Assembly (NCBI GenBank): GCA_947625045.1
Contig: CANQMW010000008.1
Coordinates: forward strand, 36,486 to 100,485
Reading direction: 5' to 3'
Length of the DNA stretch: 64,000 bases
Source of the DNA: an uncultured Oscillospiraceae bacterium
GTDB taxonomy: Bacteria; Bacillota; Clostridia; Oscillospirales; Oscillospiraceae
Part shown: piece after piece, positions 26,185-34,748 of the stretch
Position numbering within the stretch: the first letter of the stretch is position 1
Layout of the letters: each line of letters opens with the position of its first letter
Program-made: the position numbers and the translations under genes
The notes under the pieces: model-generated
What the model saw: only the letters and a program-made list of their open reading frames with translations
Told to the model about the DNA's origin: nothing
The model's database searches: none

Positions 26185-26223
26185 CAAGGGGGCGCCCCCT
26201 TGTGCCCGTATCATGATACGGGC
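26185..26223 (+). promoter_or_regulatory. Two adjacent perfect palindromes in the leader
   Basis: CAAGGGGGCGCCCCCTTG (26185-26202) and GCCCGTATCATGATACGGGC (26204-26223) are perfect 18- and 20-base palindromes one base apart. They lie just after the transcription start and about 70-105 bases before the binding-protein gene. They may be operators for a sugar-responsive repressor (the second looks LacI/GntR-like) or mRNA stem-loops. No regulator gene is adjacent. Confidence 0.75.
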
Positions 26224-26291
26224 AATATCCCTTTATGAACGACGGGCAATTCCCCGTTCAAATAACCGAAAAGCAATTAGGAGGAACGATC

Positions 26292-27536
26292 ATGAAAAAG
26301 CTTCTTTCCCTGCTCCTGGCGCTCGCGATGGTCCTCAGCCTCGGCGCTGTGGCATTCGCGGACGACCCCATCGCCATCACTGTGTGGGGCGCTGAGGAGG
26401 ATCAGACCTATCTGGCCGAGCGCATCGAGGCCTTCAAGGCCGCCTATCCCGACCAGACCTTCGACATCACCCTGGGCGTGGAGTCCGAGTCCACGGCGAA
26501 GGACACCATCCTCACCGACGTGGAGGCCGCGGCCGACGTGTATGCCTTCGCCTCCGACCAGCTGCCCGACCTGGTGAACGCCGGCGCCATCCTGGACCTG
26601 AGCACCGTTGAGGCCGCGCTCCAGGCCCTGGCCGGCAAGACCCTGGACGACATCAAGGCCGCCAATGTGGAGGGCGCCGTCACCGCCGCCACCTACAACG
26701 GCGCGTTCTATGCCTTCCCCTTTGCCTCCGACGGCTTCTTCATGTTCTATGATCCCGACTACATCAGCGCCGAGCAGGCCCAGACCTGGGAGGGCCTGCT
26801 GGACGCCGCTGCCGCCGCGGGCAAGAAGGTGGGCATGACCCTGGCCTCCGGCTGGTACAACACCGCCTTCTTCAACGCTGCCGGCTTCTCCACCTCCCTG
26901 AACGCCGACGGCACCACCAACATGGACTGGAACGGCACCTCTCCTGACGGCTTCACCGGCGTGCAGGTGGTCCAGGCCATGCAGGCCATTGCCGGCCACG
27001 ACGCCTTTATGGCCATCGCTGACGGCGACATCTCCAACCAGATCGCCGGCGGCGACCTGGCGGCCGTCATCTCCGGCACCTGGGACACCAAGCTGGTCTC
27101 CGACACCTTCGGCGAGGACTACATGGCCGGCGCGCTGCCCCTGCTGACCCTGGGCGACAAGCAGGTCCCCACCCGCGGCACCGTCAGCTTCAAGATGATC
27201 GGCGTCAACCCCCACTCCGCCCAGACCGGCTGGGCCGTGCTGCTGGCTGAGTTCCTCACTAACGAGGAGTCCCAGGTGGCCCGCTTCGAGGCCCGTGAGA
27301 TCCCGCCCACCAACATCGCCGCTTCCGGCAGCGAGGCCGTCCAGGCCAACAAGGGCGTCGTGGGTCTGACCGAGGCCGCCGCTGTGGGCGTTGTCCAGAG
27401 CGTGGGCGGCAAGTACTGGGATCCCACCGCTTCCTTCGGCGAGCAGATCGCCCAAGGCACCATCGGCACCGATGAGGCGGCCATCCAGACCGCGCTCGAC
27501 CAGCTGGTGGAGGGCGTCACCGCTCCTGTGGGCTGA
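26292..27536 (+). CDS. Sugar ABC importer binding protein (CUT1, GanS-like)
   Basis: 414-residue maltose-binding-protein-like solute receptor. The signal peptide is residues 1-22, ending AVAFA|DD, with no lipobox. ITVWGAEEDQTYLAERIEAF and FYDPDYISAEQAQTWEGLLDAA are typical. The start at 26292 follows AGGAGG. Neighbouring GH42 and GH53 genes suggest galacto-oligosaccharides as ligand, by analogy with GanS. It is followed by a stem-loop and then the permease genes. Confidence 0.9.
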   Translation: MKKLLSLLLALAMVLSLGAVAFADDPIAITVWGAEEDQTYLAERIEAFKAAYPDQTFDITLGVESESTAKDTILTDVEAAADVYAFASDQLPDLVNAGAILDLSTVEAALQALAGKTLDDIKAANVEGAVTAATYNGAFYAFPFASDGFFMFYDPDYISAEQAQTWEGLLDAAAAAGKKVGMTLASGWYNTAFFNAAGFSTSLNADGTTNMDWNGTSPDGFTGVQVVQAMQAIAGHDAFMAIADGDISNQIAGGDLAAVISGTWDTKLVSDTFGEDYMAGALPLLTLGDKQVPTRGTVSFKMIGVNPHSAQTGWAVLLAEFLTNEESQVARFEAREIPPTNIAASGSEAVQANKGVVGLTEAAAVGVVQSVGGKYWDPTASFGEQIAQGTIGTDEAAIQTALDQLVEGVTAPVG

Positions 27537-27571
27537 TAACACTTCCGACTGAGTTCATGACCTGATGGGAT

Positions 27572-27598
27572 GGCCCCAGGCTCTTGCGGTCTGGGGCC
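27572..27598 (+). promoter_or_regulatory. Stem-loop between binding protein and permease
   Basis: GGCCCCAG and CTGGGGCC pair around an 11-base loop, 35 bases after the binding-protein stop. No T-run follows, so a 3' stabilising or processing stem is more likely than a terminator. Confidence 0.7.
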
Positions 27599-27638
27599 GT
27601 CTTGAATGAGAAAGCAAGAAAGGAAGTGGAGCGGAAGC

Positions 27639-29084
27639 ATGACAAAAGTCGGCTCTGCCGTGGGCGGATTCTTCCGTGCCATCGGCAATTTCTTCGGCGA
27701 ATTCTTTACCGCGATAGCCAAGGGCGACTGGGCCGTTAAGCTGTCGCTCATCATCTGGGGCGCGGGCTACGCCAAGCGCAGGCAGTACGTCAAGGCCATC
27801 CTCATGACACTGCTGGAAGTGGGCGTCATCCTGTTCTCCGTTTACTTTGCCAGCCAGTATGTGCCCAAGTTCGGCACATTGGGCACCGTACAGTTCGCCC
27901 AGGAGTTCAACATCGAGACCATGCAGATGGAGAACAACGATTACGATCACTCCTTCCTCATCCTGCTGTTCTCCCTGTTCAGCTTTGTGGTTTGGGCCGT
28001 GGCCGCCGTGGTTTGGATCCGCAATGTGGTCCACGCCTATCAGCTGCAGCTGGACGCGGAGGCCGGCAGGCACATCAACACCTTCAAAGAGGACTGCATG
28101 GAGTATCTGGGCGATAAGTTCCATATCACCCTGCTCACGCCGCCCATCATCGGCATCGTCATCTTTACCGTCATCCCCATTCTGCTGCTGATCTTCGTGG
28201 CCTTCACCAACTATGACCAGCAGCATATGCCCCCCAACAGCCTGTTCACCTGGGTGGGCTTTGAGAACTTCAAGAGCCTGTTCTCCAACGGCGGCATGAC
28301 CGTCACCTTTGGCTACGCCTTCGTGCGCGTCCTGGGGTGGACGCTGGTGTGGGCCTTCTTTGCCACCTTTACCACCTACTTCGGCGGCATCCTGATGAGC
28401 CTTCTGCTCAACAGCAAGAAGACCCGGGCGCCCAGGCTTTGGCGGACGCTGCTGGTCATCACCATCGCGGTGCCCCAGTTCGTGAGCCTGCTGCTGGTGC
28501 GAAACTTCTTCTCCAACGGCGGCATCGTGAACACCATCTGCGCCAACATCGGCCTGACTGGGTGGCTTCGGAGCATCGGGCTCATCTCCACCAGCTACAT
28601 ACCGTTCCTCACCGCGCCGGGCTGGGCCCACGTGATGATCATCCTCATCAACATCTGGATCGGCGTGCCCTATCAGATGCTGATCGCCACGGGCATATTG
28701 ATGAACCTGCCTACGGATCAGCTGGAGAGCGCCCGCGTGGACGGCGCCAACAAGGTCCAGACCTTCCGCTACATCACCATGCCCTATATGCTGCAGGTCA
28801 CGGCGCCCACGCTGGTGACGGATTTCGTGAAGAACATCAATAACTTCAACGTCATCTTCCTATTGACCGACGGCGTGTATACCACGACCAACCAGCTCAT
28901 GGCCAACTCCCAGGCAAAGGAAGTGGACCTGCTGGTCACGTGGCTTTTCAACCTGACGCAGAACTACTACAACTATAAGATGGCGGCGGTCATTGGTATC
29001 GTGGTATTCCTGGTCTGCGCCATATTCACCCTGGTGGCCTTCAACTTCCTCATCAAGGGCGACAAGGAAGGGGTGTATCAGTAA
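27639..29084 (+). CDS. Sugar ABC importer permease (MalF/GanP-like)
   Basis: 481-residue polytopic permease. The N-terminal extension has two hydrophobic segments and a cytoplasmic stretch (as in MalF), then a six-helix core with the ATPase-contact EAA loop ESARVDGANKVQTFRYITMP. The start at 27639 has GGAG eight bases upstream; the in-frame ATG at 27606 lacks one. No ATPase gene is in the operon, so it probably uses a shared MsmX-type ATPase encoded elsewhere, as for Bacillus sugar importers. Confidence 0.92.
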   Translation: MTKVGSAVGGFFRAIGNFFGEFFTAIAKGDWAVKLSLIIWGAGYAKRRQYVKAILMTLLEVGVILFSVYFASQYVPKFGTLGTVQFAQEFNIETMQMENNDYDHSFLILLFSLFSFVVWAVAAVVWIRNVVHAYQLQLDAEAGRHINTFKEDCMEYLGDKFHITLLTPPIIGIVIFTVIPILLLIFVAFTNYDQQHMPPNSLFTWVGFENFKSLFSNGGMTVTFGYAFVRVLGWTLVWAFFATFTTYFGGILMSLLLNSKKTRAPRLWRTLLVITIAVPQFVSLLLVRNFFSNGGIVNTICANIGLTGWLRSIGLISTSYIPFLTAPGWAHVMIILINIWIGVPYQMLIATGILMNLPTDQLESARVDGANKVQTFRYITMPYMLQVTAPTLVTDFVKNINNFNVIFLLTDGVYTTTNQLMANSQAKEVDLLVTWLFNLTQNYYNYKMAAVIGIVVFLVCAIFTLVAFNFLIKGDKEGVYQ

Positions 29085-29929
29085 TGAAAGATAAGAAACT
29101 GGGAAGCATCATCAGCCATAATGTGCTGATCGCTGTGTTGTGCTTTATCTGGCTCATCCCCATCGTCTGGCTGGTGTGCATGTCCTTCTCGGCCAGGCCC
29201 AATATGAACACCAGCACCTTCTTCCCCCAGGAGTGGAGCACGCAGTACTATAAGCAGTTGTTCCAGCCTGACACGGTCAACCAGTTCCCGGCCTGGTTCA
29301 TGAACACCTTTAAGATCGCCATCGCCACCTGCATCATCAGCACCTGCTTCACCCTGATGGTGGCCTACGCCACCTCCTTCGGGAAGTTCAAGGCCAGAAA
29401 GCCCCTGATGAACGTGGCGGTCATGCTGAACCTGTTCCCGGGCGTGCTGACCATGATCGCGGTGTACTTCACCCTGCGCACCTTCGGGCTCACCAACAGC
29501 CACATCGGCCTGACGCTGGTATACTCGGCCAGCTCCGGATTGGGGTATCTCATCTGCAAGGGCTTCTTCGACACGGTGCCGAGGGCCCTGTGCGAGGCGG
29601 CGCGGCTGGATGGCTGCAACGAGGCGCGCATCTTCGCCCAGATCGTCATCCCAACCAGCCGGCCCATCATCGTCTACACCATCATCAGCAGCTTTTTGAC
29701 CCCCTGGATGGATTTCGTGTTCGCCAAGATGATCCTGAACGCGGGCATCTCCAGCCAGTATACCGTGGCCGTGGGCCTGTACCGTATGCTGGACAAGAGC
29801 CTTATCAACAGCTACTTCACTATCTTCTGCTGCGGCGGCATCCTGGTCTCCATCCCCATAGCGGTCCTGTTCTTCATCATGCAGAAATTCTATGTGGAGG
29901 GCATCACCGCCGGCGCGGTCAAGGGTTGA
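29084..29929 (+). CDS. Sugar ABC importer permease (MalG/GanQ-like)
   Basis: 281-residue permease with six hydrophobic segments and the EAA loop CEAARLDGCNEARIFAQIVIP. It starts in a TAATG overlap with the previous permease gene, with which it forms the membrane channel. Length and ending (FYVEGITAGAVKG) are typical of MalG. Confidence 0.94.
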   Translation: MKDKKLGSIISHNVLIAVLCFIWLIPIVWLVCMSFSARPNMNTSTFFPQEWSTQYYKQLFQPDTVNQFPAWFMNTFKIAIATCIISTCFTLMVAYATSFGKFKARKPLMNVAVMLNLFPGVLTMIAVYFTLRTFGLTNSHIGLTLVYSASSGLGYLICKGFFDTVPRALCEAARLDGCNEARIFAQIVIPTSRPIIVYTIISSFLTPWMDFVFAKMILNAGISSQYTVAVGLYRMLDKSLINSYFTIFCCGGILVSIPIAVLFFIMQKFYVEGITAGAVKG

Positions 29930-29957
29930 CACGCTTTTCCAAACGCAGTACAATCAT

Positions 29958-29981
29958 GCGGGCCGCCTGACGGCGGCCCGC
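29958..29981 (+). promoter_or_regulatory. Intercistronic stem-loop
   Basis: GCGGGCCGCC and GGCGGCCCGC form a perfect ten-base stem with a TGAC loop in the 83-base gap between the permease and the next gene. No T-run; possibly a processing or stabilising element. Confidence 0.7.
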
Positions 29982-30012
29982 GTCATTATGACCCACAGGA
30001 AGGACCGTTCAT

Positions 30013-31851
30013 ATGGACCAATTCATCGTCAACATCATCCACCGGCCGGAGATGGTGCCGGAGTATGCCGAGAAGGTCACCGGCCAGGGCAAGGCCGAGG
30101 ACATCGGCCGCAAGGCCCTGCTCACCGAGAGCCTGGACATCTTCAAGACCCAGCAGCAGATCGCCCATGACAACGGCCTGAAGACAACCATCCAGATGAC
30201 CTATGCCAGTCTCTTCAACGACGAGGCGGTGGCGCTGGCAAAGGAGCACCACGAAGAGTACGGCGACGAGATCGCCCTGAGCCTCCTGGGGCTGCCCTGC
30301 GAGCAGTTCAGGGAGAAGTATAAGACCAAAGACTTCTGCATCTGGATGTTCTCCATGGAGGACAAGAAGGCCATCGTCCGGGACGTATTCGGGAAGTTTT
30401 ATGAGCGCTTCGGGTTCTATCCCGAGTCCACAGGGTCCTATTACATGGATGCGGATCTCATAAACTTCATAAAAGCCGAGTACCCATCCGTGAAGTGCGC
30501 CGTGGCCACCTGCTGGGAGGAGGGCCCAAAGGCCTACCACACCTGCAACAACTCCTGGTACACCCTCATGGACGGCGGCCCCTGGGCCCCCTGGATACCG
30601 TCCAAGCAGAACACCCACGCTCCCGCCGCCAACGAGGCGGAGGACAGCGGCATCGTGGCCATTCCCCATTTGAGCCGGGATCTGCTGGCCTGCTACGACG
30701 GCAACGGTTCCAACTTCGGCACCCACCCCCAGAACGTGCTCCGGGGCATGATCTATGACCCGGACACCTGGGAATATCCCTATCTATATAACCTCATCGA
30801 CCAGTACCGGTACCTGGCCAAGTTCAACAACGGTTACGCCTACAACATGATGTTCGTGGGTCCCGGTTGGATGAACAAGATGGGCCGCTGGGAGGCACCC
30901 TATGAGCTTTTGAAGAAGTCCTATGAGGACGGCTGTGCCTATTACGGCAGGCTCAAGAAAGAGGGCAAGCTCCTGGATATGACCATGAGCGAGTTTGCCG
31001 ATTTCTACCGGGAGAAGAAACACTACACCGAGCCGGAGTGCGCCCTGTGGCGGGACATCCTCTATGGCAGCGACAAGCAGCTTTTCTGGTACTGCGACCC
31101 CTATATGCGCGCCTGCGTCAACATGGACCAGGGCGGCGCCATCGTGGACCTGCGGCCCTACGCCGCCAAACTGGAGTGGCCCGTGGGCATCGGTACGAAG
31201 CATGTGCAGGACGCAAGCTATCCCTTCCTCATCCAGGAGAAGTACCGGGCCGGTTACTTCACCCACTACGCCGGAGAGGGCACCGTCCGCAGCGCCAAGA
31301 TATGCCACAGCGGAGAAGAGGTGGACCTGTGCTTGTGCCGGACGAAGGCCCATTTCTCCGAGGAGGAGGGCGTGCGCACCCTGACCCTGGACCCGGTAGA
31401 GATCGAGTTTGAAGACCTCACCGTGACGCTCCAGACCGTCATCTCCTTCCCGGAGGGGACGGGGGATATAAAGATCGAGCGGAAAGTGCTCTCCATGAGC
31501 GACCCTGATGCGGAGGTCACCATCAACGAGTACATGGTTGCCTGCTACGGCACCACCGAGTACCCGGAGGATATGACGGGCCTCACCCTCACCGTGGAGG
31601 CGGGGGAGAGGAGCGAGAGCATCGACTACGCATACAAATGCCGGGAGGCGTCCGCGGCGGGGGCCGAGCGCGTTTCCTGCACGCTGCCGCCCATCAAAAC
31701 GAAGGTGTCCATGACCTGTGAGGGCCGGGACAAGACAGGCTACGTCCGGGAGGGCTATGCCTTCAGCCCCATGTTCACCCTGGGTTATCAGGGCACACTG
31801 CAAGAGAAGGAGGTGTTCACCACATGGCTCAGGCTGGAAAGGGCAGACTGA
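30013..31851 (+). CDS. Uncharacterised 612-residue protein of the galactan locus
   Basis: Cytoplasmic protein without signal peptide or membrane segments. The N-terminal 380 residues look like an alpha/beta barrel of the carbohydrate-active or polysaccharide-deacetylase-like sort (QMTYASLFNDEAVALAKEHHEEYGDEIALSL, RFGFYPESTGSYYMDADLI). The C-terminal 230 residues look like a beta-rich domain (YRAGYFTHYAGEG, VTLQTVISFPEGTGDIKIERKV). I cannot name a family with confidence; a GH57/GH38-like or DUF386x-type sugar enzyme is possible. It lies between importer and GH53, reads in the same direction and overlaps the zinc-ribbon gene by 28 bases, so a role in oligosaccharide processing is likely. GGAAGG precedes the start. 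Confidence 0.75.
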   Translation: MDQFIVNIIHRPEMVPEYAEKVTGQGKAEDIGRKALLTESLDIFKTQQQIAHDNGLKTTIQMTYASLFNDEAVALAKEHHEEYGDEIALSLLGLPCEQFREKYKTKDFCIWMFSMEDKKAIVRDVFGKFYERFGFYPESTGSYYMDADLINFIKAEYPSVKCAVATCWEEGPKAYHTCNNSWYTLMDGGPWAPWIPSKQNTHAPAANEAEDSGIVAIPHLSRDLLACYDGNGSNFGTHPQNVLRGMIYDPDTWEYPYLYNLIDQYRYLAKFNNGYAYNMMFVGPGWMNKMGRWEAPYELLKKSYEDGCAYYGRLKKEGKLLDMTMSEFADFYREKKHYTEPECALWRDILYGSDKQLFWYCDPYMRACVNMDQGGAIVDLRPYAAKLEWPVGIGTKHVQDASYPFLIQEKYRAGYFTHYAGEGTVRSAKICHSGEEVDLCLCRTKAHFSEEEGVRTLTLDPVEIEFEDLTVTLQTVISFPEGTGDIKIERKVLSMSDPDAEVTINEYMVACYGTTEYPEDMTGLTLTVEAGERSESIDYAYKCREASAAGAERVSCTLPPIKTKVSMTCEGRDKTGYVREGYAFSPMFTLGYQGTLQEKEVFTTWLRLERAD

Positions 31852-32063
31852 ATTACCGCTGCCCGTCCTGCTTCATGCGGGATCTGGACATCGACATGTT
31901 CTACGACAAGGATAAGGATGAGTACTTCTGCATCCGCTGCCAGTACCGGGGCAATGAGGCGGACGTGCTGGCGAAAAACCAGCTGGCCCGCTTCCGCTAT
32001 GGCGCCATGATGCGCAGGTTCACGGATTTTGAGGATTTCTCCCGGGAGGGCGAAAAGACCTGA
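31824..32063 (+). CDS. Small zinc-ribbon protein
   Basis: 79-residue protein with CPSC (residues 13-16) and CIRC (36-39), a treble-clef or zinc-ribbon arrangement like the N-terminal finger of CHC2-type or transcription proteins. The rest is basic and helical (NQLARFRYGAMMRRFTDFEDF). It overlaps the upstream gene by 28 bases and abuts the GH53 gene (TGATG), so it is translated from the same message. Function unknown; it may be a regulator or an adaptor. Confidence 0.65.
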   Translation: MAQAGKGRLNYRCPSCFMRDLDIDMFYDKDKDEYFCIRCQYRGNEADVLAKNQLARFRYGAMMRRFTDFEDFSREGEKT

Positions 32064-33166
32064 TGGGCTTCATCAAGGGAATGGACCTGTCCACTCTCCG
32101 GGAGGTGGAGGCCTGCGGAGGCCGGTTCTCCGATGAGAACGGCCCCGGCGGCGCCATGGAGATCCTCCGCCGCCACGGGATGGACCTGGTGCGGCTGCGG
32201 CTGTGGAACGACCCTTATTCGGAGACGGGAGAGCCCTACGGGGCGGGCACCTGCGACTTGGAGACGGTCAGCATCCTGGCCCGGCGGGCCAAAGACCTGG
32301 GCTGCCAGTGGATGCTGGACTTTCACTACAGCGACTTCTGGGCCGACCCGGGCAAGCAGATCGTGCCCAAGGCCTGGCGGGGCCTGGACGCGGTCGGTCT
32401 GGAAAAGGCCATAGGGGCGTATACCCGGGAGGTGCTTCAAAAGCTCGCGGCCCAGGGCCTTGCGCCGGACATGGTGTCCGTGGGCAATGAGATCACCAAC
32501 GGCCTTCTCTGGCCTCTGGGCCGGACAGACAATATGGGCCATGTGGCCCGGTTCGTCAGCGCGGGGCTCAAGGCCGTAAGGGAGATATGCCCCCACGCGG
32601 AGACGGTCATACACCTGGACAACGGCCCCGACAGGGGCCAGTACCGGGCATGGTTCGAGGGCTACTACGCCGCGGGAGGCGCGGATTTCGACGTCATCGG
32701 CATGAGCTATTACCCCTTCTGGAACGGCCCCATGGAGGGCCTGGCCCGGAGCATGGCCAACGCCGTGGAGCGGTTCGGCAAGGATGTGCTGGTGGTGGAG
32801 ACCTCCATGGGCTTCACGCTGGAAGACTACGGCGCCTACGAAAAGCTGGCGCCCGACCAGCGCAAGGGCATGGCCGCCACGGCCAAATTGGCGGCGGGGA
32901 TAGAGTATCCCATGACGCTCCGGGGCCAAAGCGACTTCATCCGGGACCTGGCGGCGGCCATCAAGGCTGTGCCCGATGGACGGGGCAGGGGCTTCATCTG
33001 GTGGGAGCCCGCATGGATACCGGTGCCCGGCAGCGGCTGGGCCGGGTCGGCGGCCCTTCGCTATACCGGCGAGAAGGGGCCCGGCGGTAACGAGTGGGCC
33101 AATCAGGCGCTATTCGACTATGAGGGGCGGGCGCTGCCCGCGCTGGAAACCATACGCATGCTGTGA
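32063..33166 (+). CDS. Arabinogalactan endo-beta-1,4-galactanase, GH53
   Basis: 367-residue GH53 enzyme that cuts beta-1,4-galactan. Family landmarks: KGMDLSTLREVEACGG at the start, LRLWNDPYSETGEPYG, acid/base in VSVGNEITNGLLWP (E143) and nucleophile in VLVVETSMGF (E246). There is no signal peptide, unlike most GH53 enzymes, so it should act inside the cell on imported oligosaccharides. It starts directly at the stop of the zinc-ribbon gene. Confidence 0.93.
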   Translation: MGFIKGMDLSTLREVEACGGRFSDENGPGGAMEILRRHGMDLVRLRLWNDPYSETGEPYGAGTCDLETVSILARRAKDLGCQWMLDFHYSDFWADPGKQIVPKAWRGLDAVGLEKAIGAYTREVLQKLAAQGLAPDMVSVGNEITNGLLWPLGRTDNMGHVARFVSAGLKAVREICPHAETVIHLDNGPDRGQYRAWFEGYYAAGGADFDVIGMSYYPFWNGPMEGLARSMANAVERFGKDVLVVETSMGFTLEDYGAYEKLAPDQRKGMAATAKLAAGIEYPMTLRGQSDFIRDLAAAIKAVPDGRGRGFIWWEPAWIPVPGSGWAGSAALRYTGEKGPGGNEWANQALFDYEGRALPALETIRML

Positions 33167-33180
33167 GGGGAGGTGAGGGC

Positions 33181-33975
33181 ATGGAAGGCAGCTACAGACT
33201 GAACGACCCCCGCCGGGGCCGGCGGCGTCCGCACCTGGACATGAACGGCACTACCATGAAAATATATGGCTGCGTGACCATGTTCCTCTATGCCCTCAGC
33301 CGCTCCGTCTTTCAGCAGGGCCTCATCGGCATGGACCGGTACGGCCCCGGGGAGCTGGCGGCGGCCATGGAGGCGGACCCGGACCTGATGGTACTGTCCG
33401 GGTGGGCGTCGGTGCTGCAGCTCATCGGTGGCCTCGCCGTGCCGGTGTTCGCGTTTTTGCTGGTGGAGGGGTTCCTCCACACCCGCAGCTTCAAGCGGTA
33501 TCTTCTTACCATGTTTCTCTTTGCTGTTGTGAGCGAGGTGCCCTACGACCTGGCCATGTATGGGAAAGCCTGGGATATGGGAGGGCAAAACGCGCTGCTC
33601 ACCTATGCGCTGTGCCTCGTGATGCTCTACGGTCTGGGCTTCCTGGACGGGAAGAAGGGGTTCGTGATACGCCTCTGCCAGGTGCTTCTGGTGGCCGCTA
33701 CGGTGGTGTGGGCGATGCTGCTCCGATGTGCCTTCGGACTGGTCACGGTGCTGCTCGCAGCGATATACTACCTCTGGCGGGAGAAAAACGGCACCCGTGT
33801 GCTCTTGGGCTGCGCGGTCAGCATCCTCTACGTGACGGCGCCCCTGTCCGGCTACGCCATCTATAACTACGACGGCCAGCGGGGGAAGCTCGCGGCGAAG
33901 TACAAGTACATCTTTTACGCCCTCTATCCTGTGCACCTTTTGGTGCTGGGGCTCATCTCCAAGGCGATCGCGTAA
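33181..33975 (+). CDS. TraX family membrane protein
   Basis: 264-residue integral membrane protein of the TraX/acyltransferase-like family: MKIYGCVTMFLYALSRSVF, about seven hydrophobic segments, and the family ending YDGQRGK..AKYKYIFYALYPVHLLVLGLI. TraX acetylates pilin in F plasmids; chromosomal members are of unknown function. The start at 33181 follows GGAGGTGAGGGC. It is the last gene before a bidirectional terminator and has no obvious tie to galactan use. Confidence 0.85.
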   Translation: MEGSYRLNDPRRGRRRPHLDMNGTTMKIYGCVTMFLYALSRSVFQQGLIGMDRYGPGELAAAMEADPDLMVLSGWASVLQLIGGLAVPVFAFLLVEGFLHTRSFKRYLLTMFLFAVVSEVPYDLAMYGKAWDMGGQNALLTYALCLVMLYGLGFLDGKKGFVIRLCQVLLVAATVVWAMLLRCAFGLVTVLLAAIYYLWREKNGTRVLLGCAVSILYVTAPLSGYAIYNYDGQRGKLAAKYKYIFYALYPVHLLVLGLISKAIA

Positions 33976-33987
33976 AACGGCATAAAA

Positions 33988-34016
33988 AGAAGGACGCGCT
34001 TGAAAGCGCGTCCTTT
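33988..34016. terminator. Bidirectional terminator
   Basis: AAAGGACGCGCT and GCGCGTCCTTT pair around TGAAA, with A-run left and T-run right, between convergent genes ending at 33975 (+) and 34031 (-). Confidence 0.93.
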
Positions 34017-34030
34017 TCGCATATTTTTCG

Positions 34031-34735
34031 TCAGCCGCCCAGGTAGGCCTTTTTGATGTCGTCGCTCTCGGCCAGCTCCTTGCCGGTGCCGGACAGGGCG
34101 ATCTTGCCGGTCTCCAGCACGTAGCCTCTATCTGCCACGGACAGGGCCATGCGGGCGTTCTGCTCCACCAGAAGGATGGTGGTGCCGGCCTTGTGCAGGG
34201 AGGCGATGATCTCGAATATCTGCTCCACAAGGATGGGGGCAAGGCCCATGGAGGGCTCATCCAGCATCAACAGCTTGGGGTCCGACATGAGACCCCGGCC
34301 CATGGCCAGCATCTGCTGCTCGCCGCCGGAGAGGGTGCCAGCCACCTGGCGGTGGCGCTCCTTCAGGCGGGGGAATTGCTCATAGACCCGCTCCAGATGG
34401 TCGGCCACGCCGCTGTTGGGCCGGGTGTAAGCGCCCATCTCCAGATTTTCCTCCACCGTCATGGAGAGGAATACCCGCCGGCCTTCGGGCACGTGGGCGA
34501 TGCCCCGCTCCACGATCTTGTGGGCGGGCACGCCGCTCAGAGGCTGCCCCAAAAACTCGATGGAGCCGGTCTTGGACTTCAGAAGGCCGGAGACCGTGTT
34601 CAGGATGGTGGATTTGCCCGCGCCGTTGGCGCCGATGAGAGTGACGATCTCCCCCTCGTTGACCTCGAAGGAGACCCCCTTGATGGCGTGGATGGCGCCG
34701 TAATAGACGTTTATGTCGTTGACTTTCAGCATCAT
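34031..34735 (-). CDS. livF: Branched-chain amino-acid importer ATPase LivF
   Basis: 234-residue ABC ATPase. Walker A IGANGAGKST is near residue 34, the signature is LSGGEQQMLAMGRGL and Walker B LLMLDEPSMGLAP; the last is the LivF hallmark. It is the last gene of the minus-strand liv operon (binding protein, H, M, G, F) and lies 13 bases after livG. Confidence 0.95.
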   Translation of the reverse strand: MMLKVNDINVYYGAIHAIKGVSFEVNEGEIVTLIGANGAGKSTILNTVSGLLKSKTGSIEFLGQPLSGVPAHKIVERGIAHVPEGRRVFLSMTVEENLEMGAYTRPNSGVADHLERVYEQFPRLKERHRQVAGTLSGGEQQMLAMGRGLMSDPKLLMLDEPSMGLAPILVEQIFEIIASLHKAGTTILLVEQNARMALSVADRGYVLETGKIALSGTGKELAESDDIKKAYLGG

Positions 34736-34748
34736 ATCCCGCGCCTCC

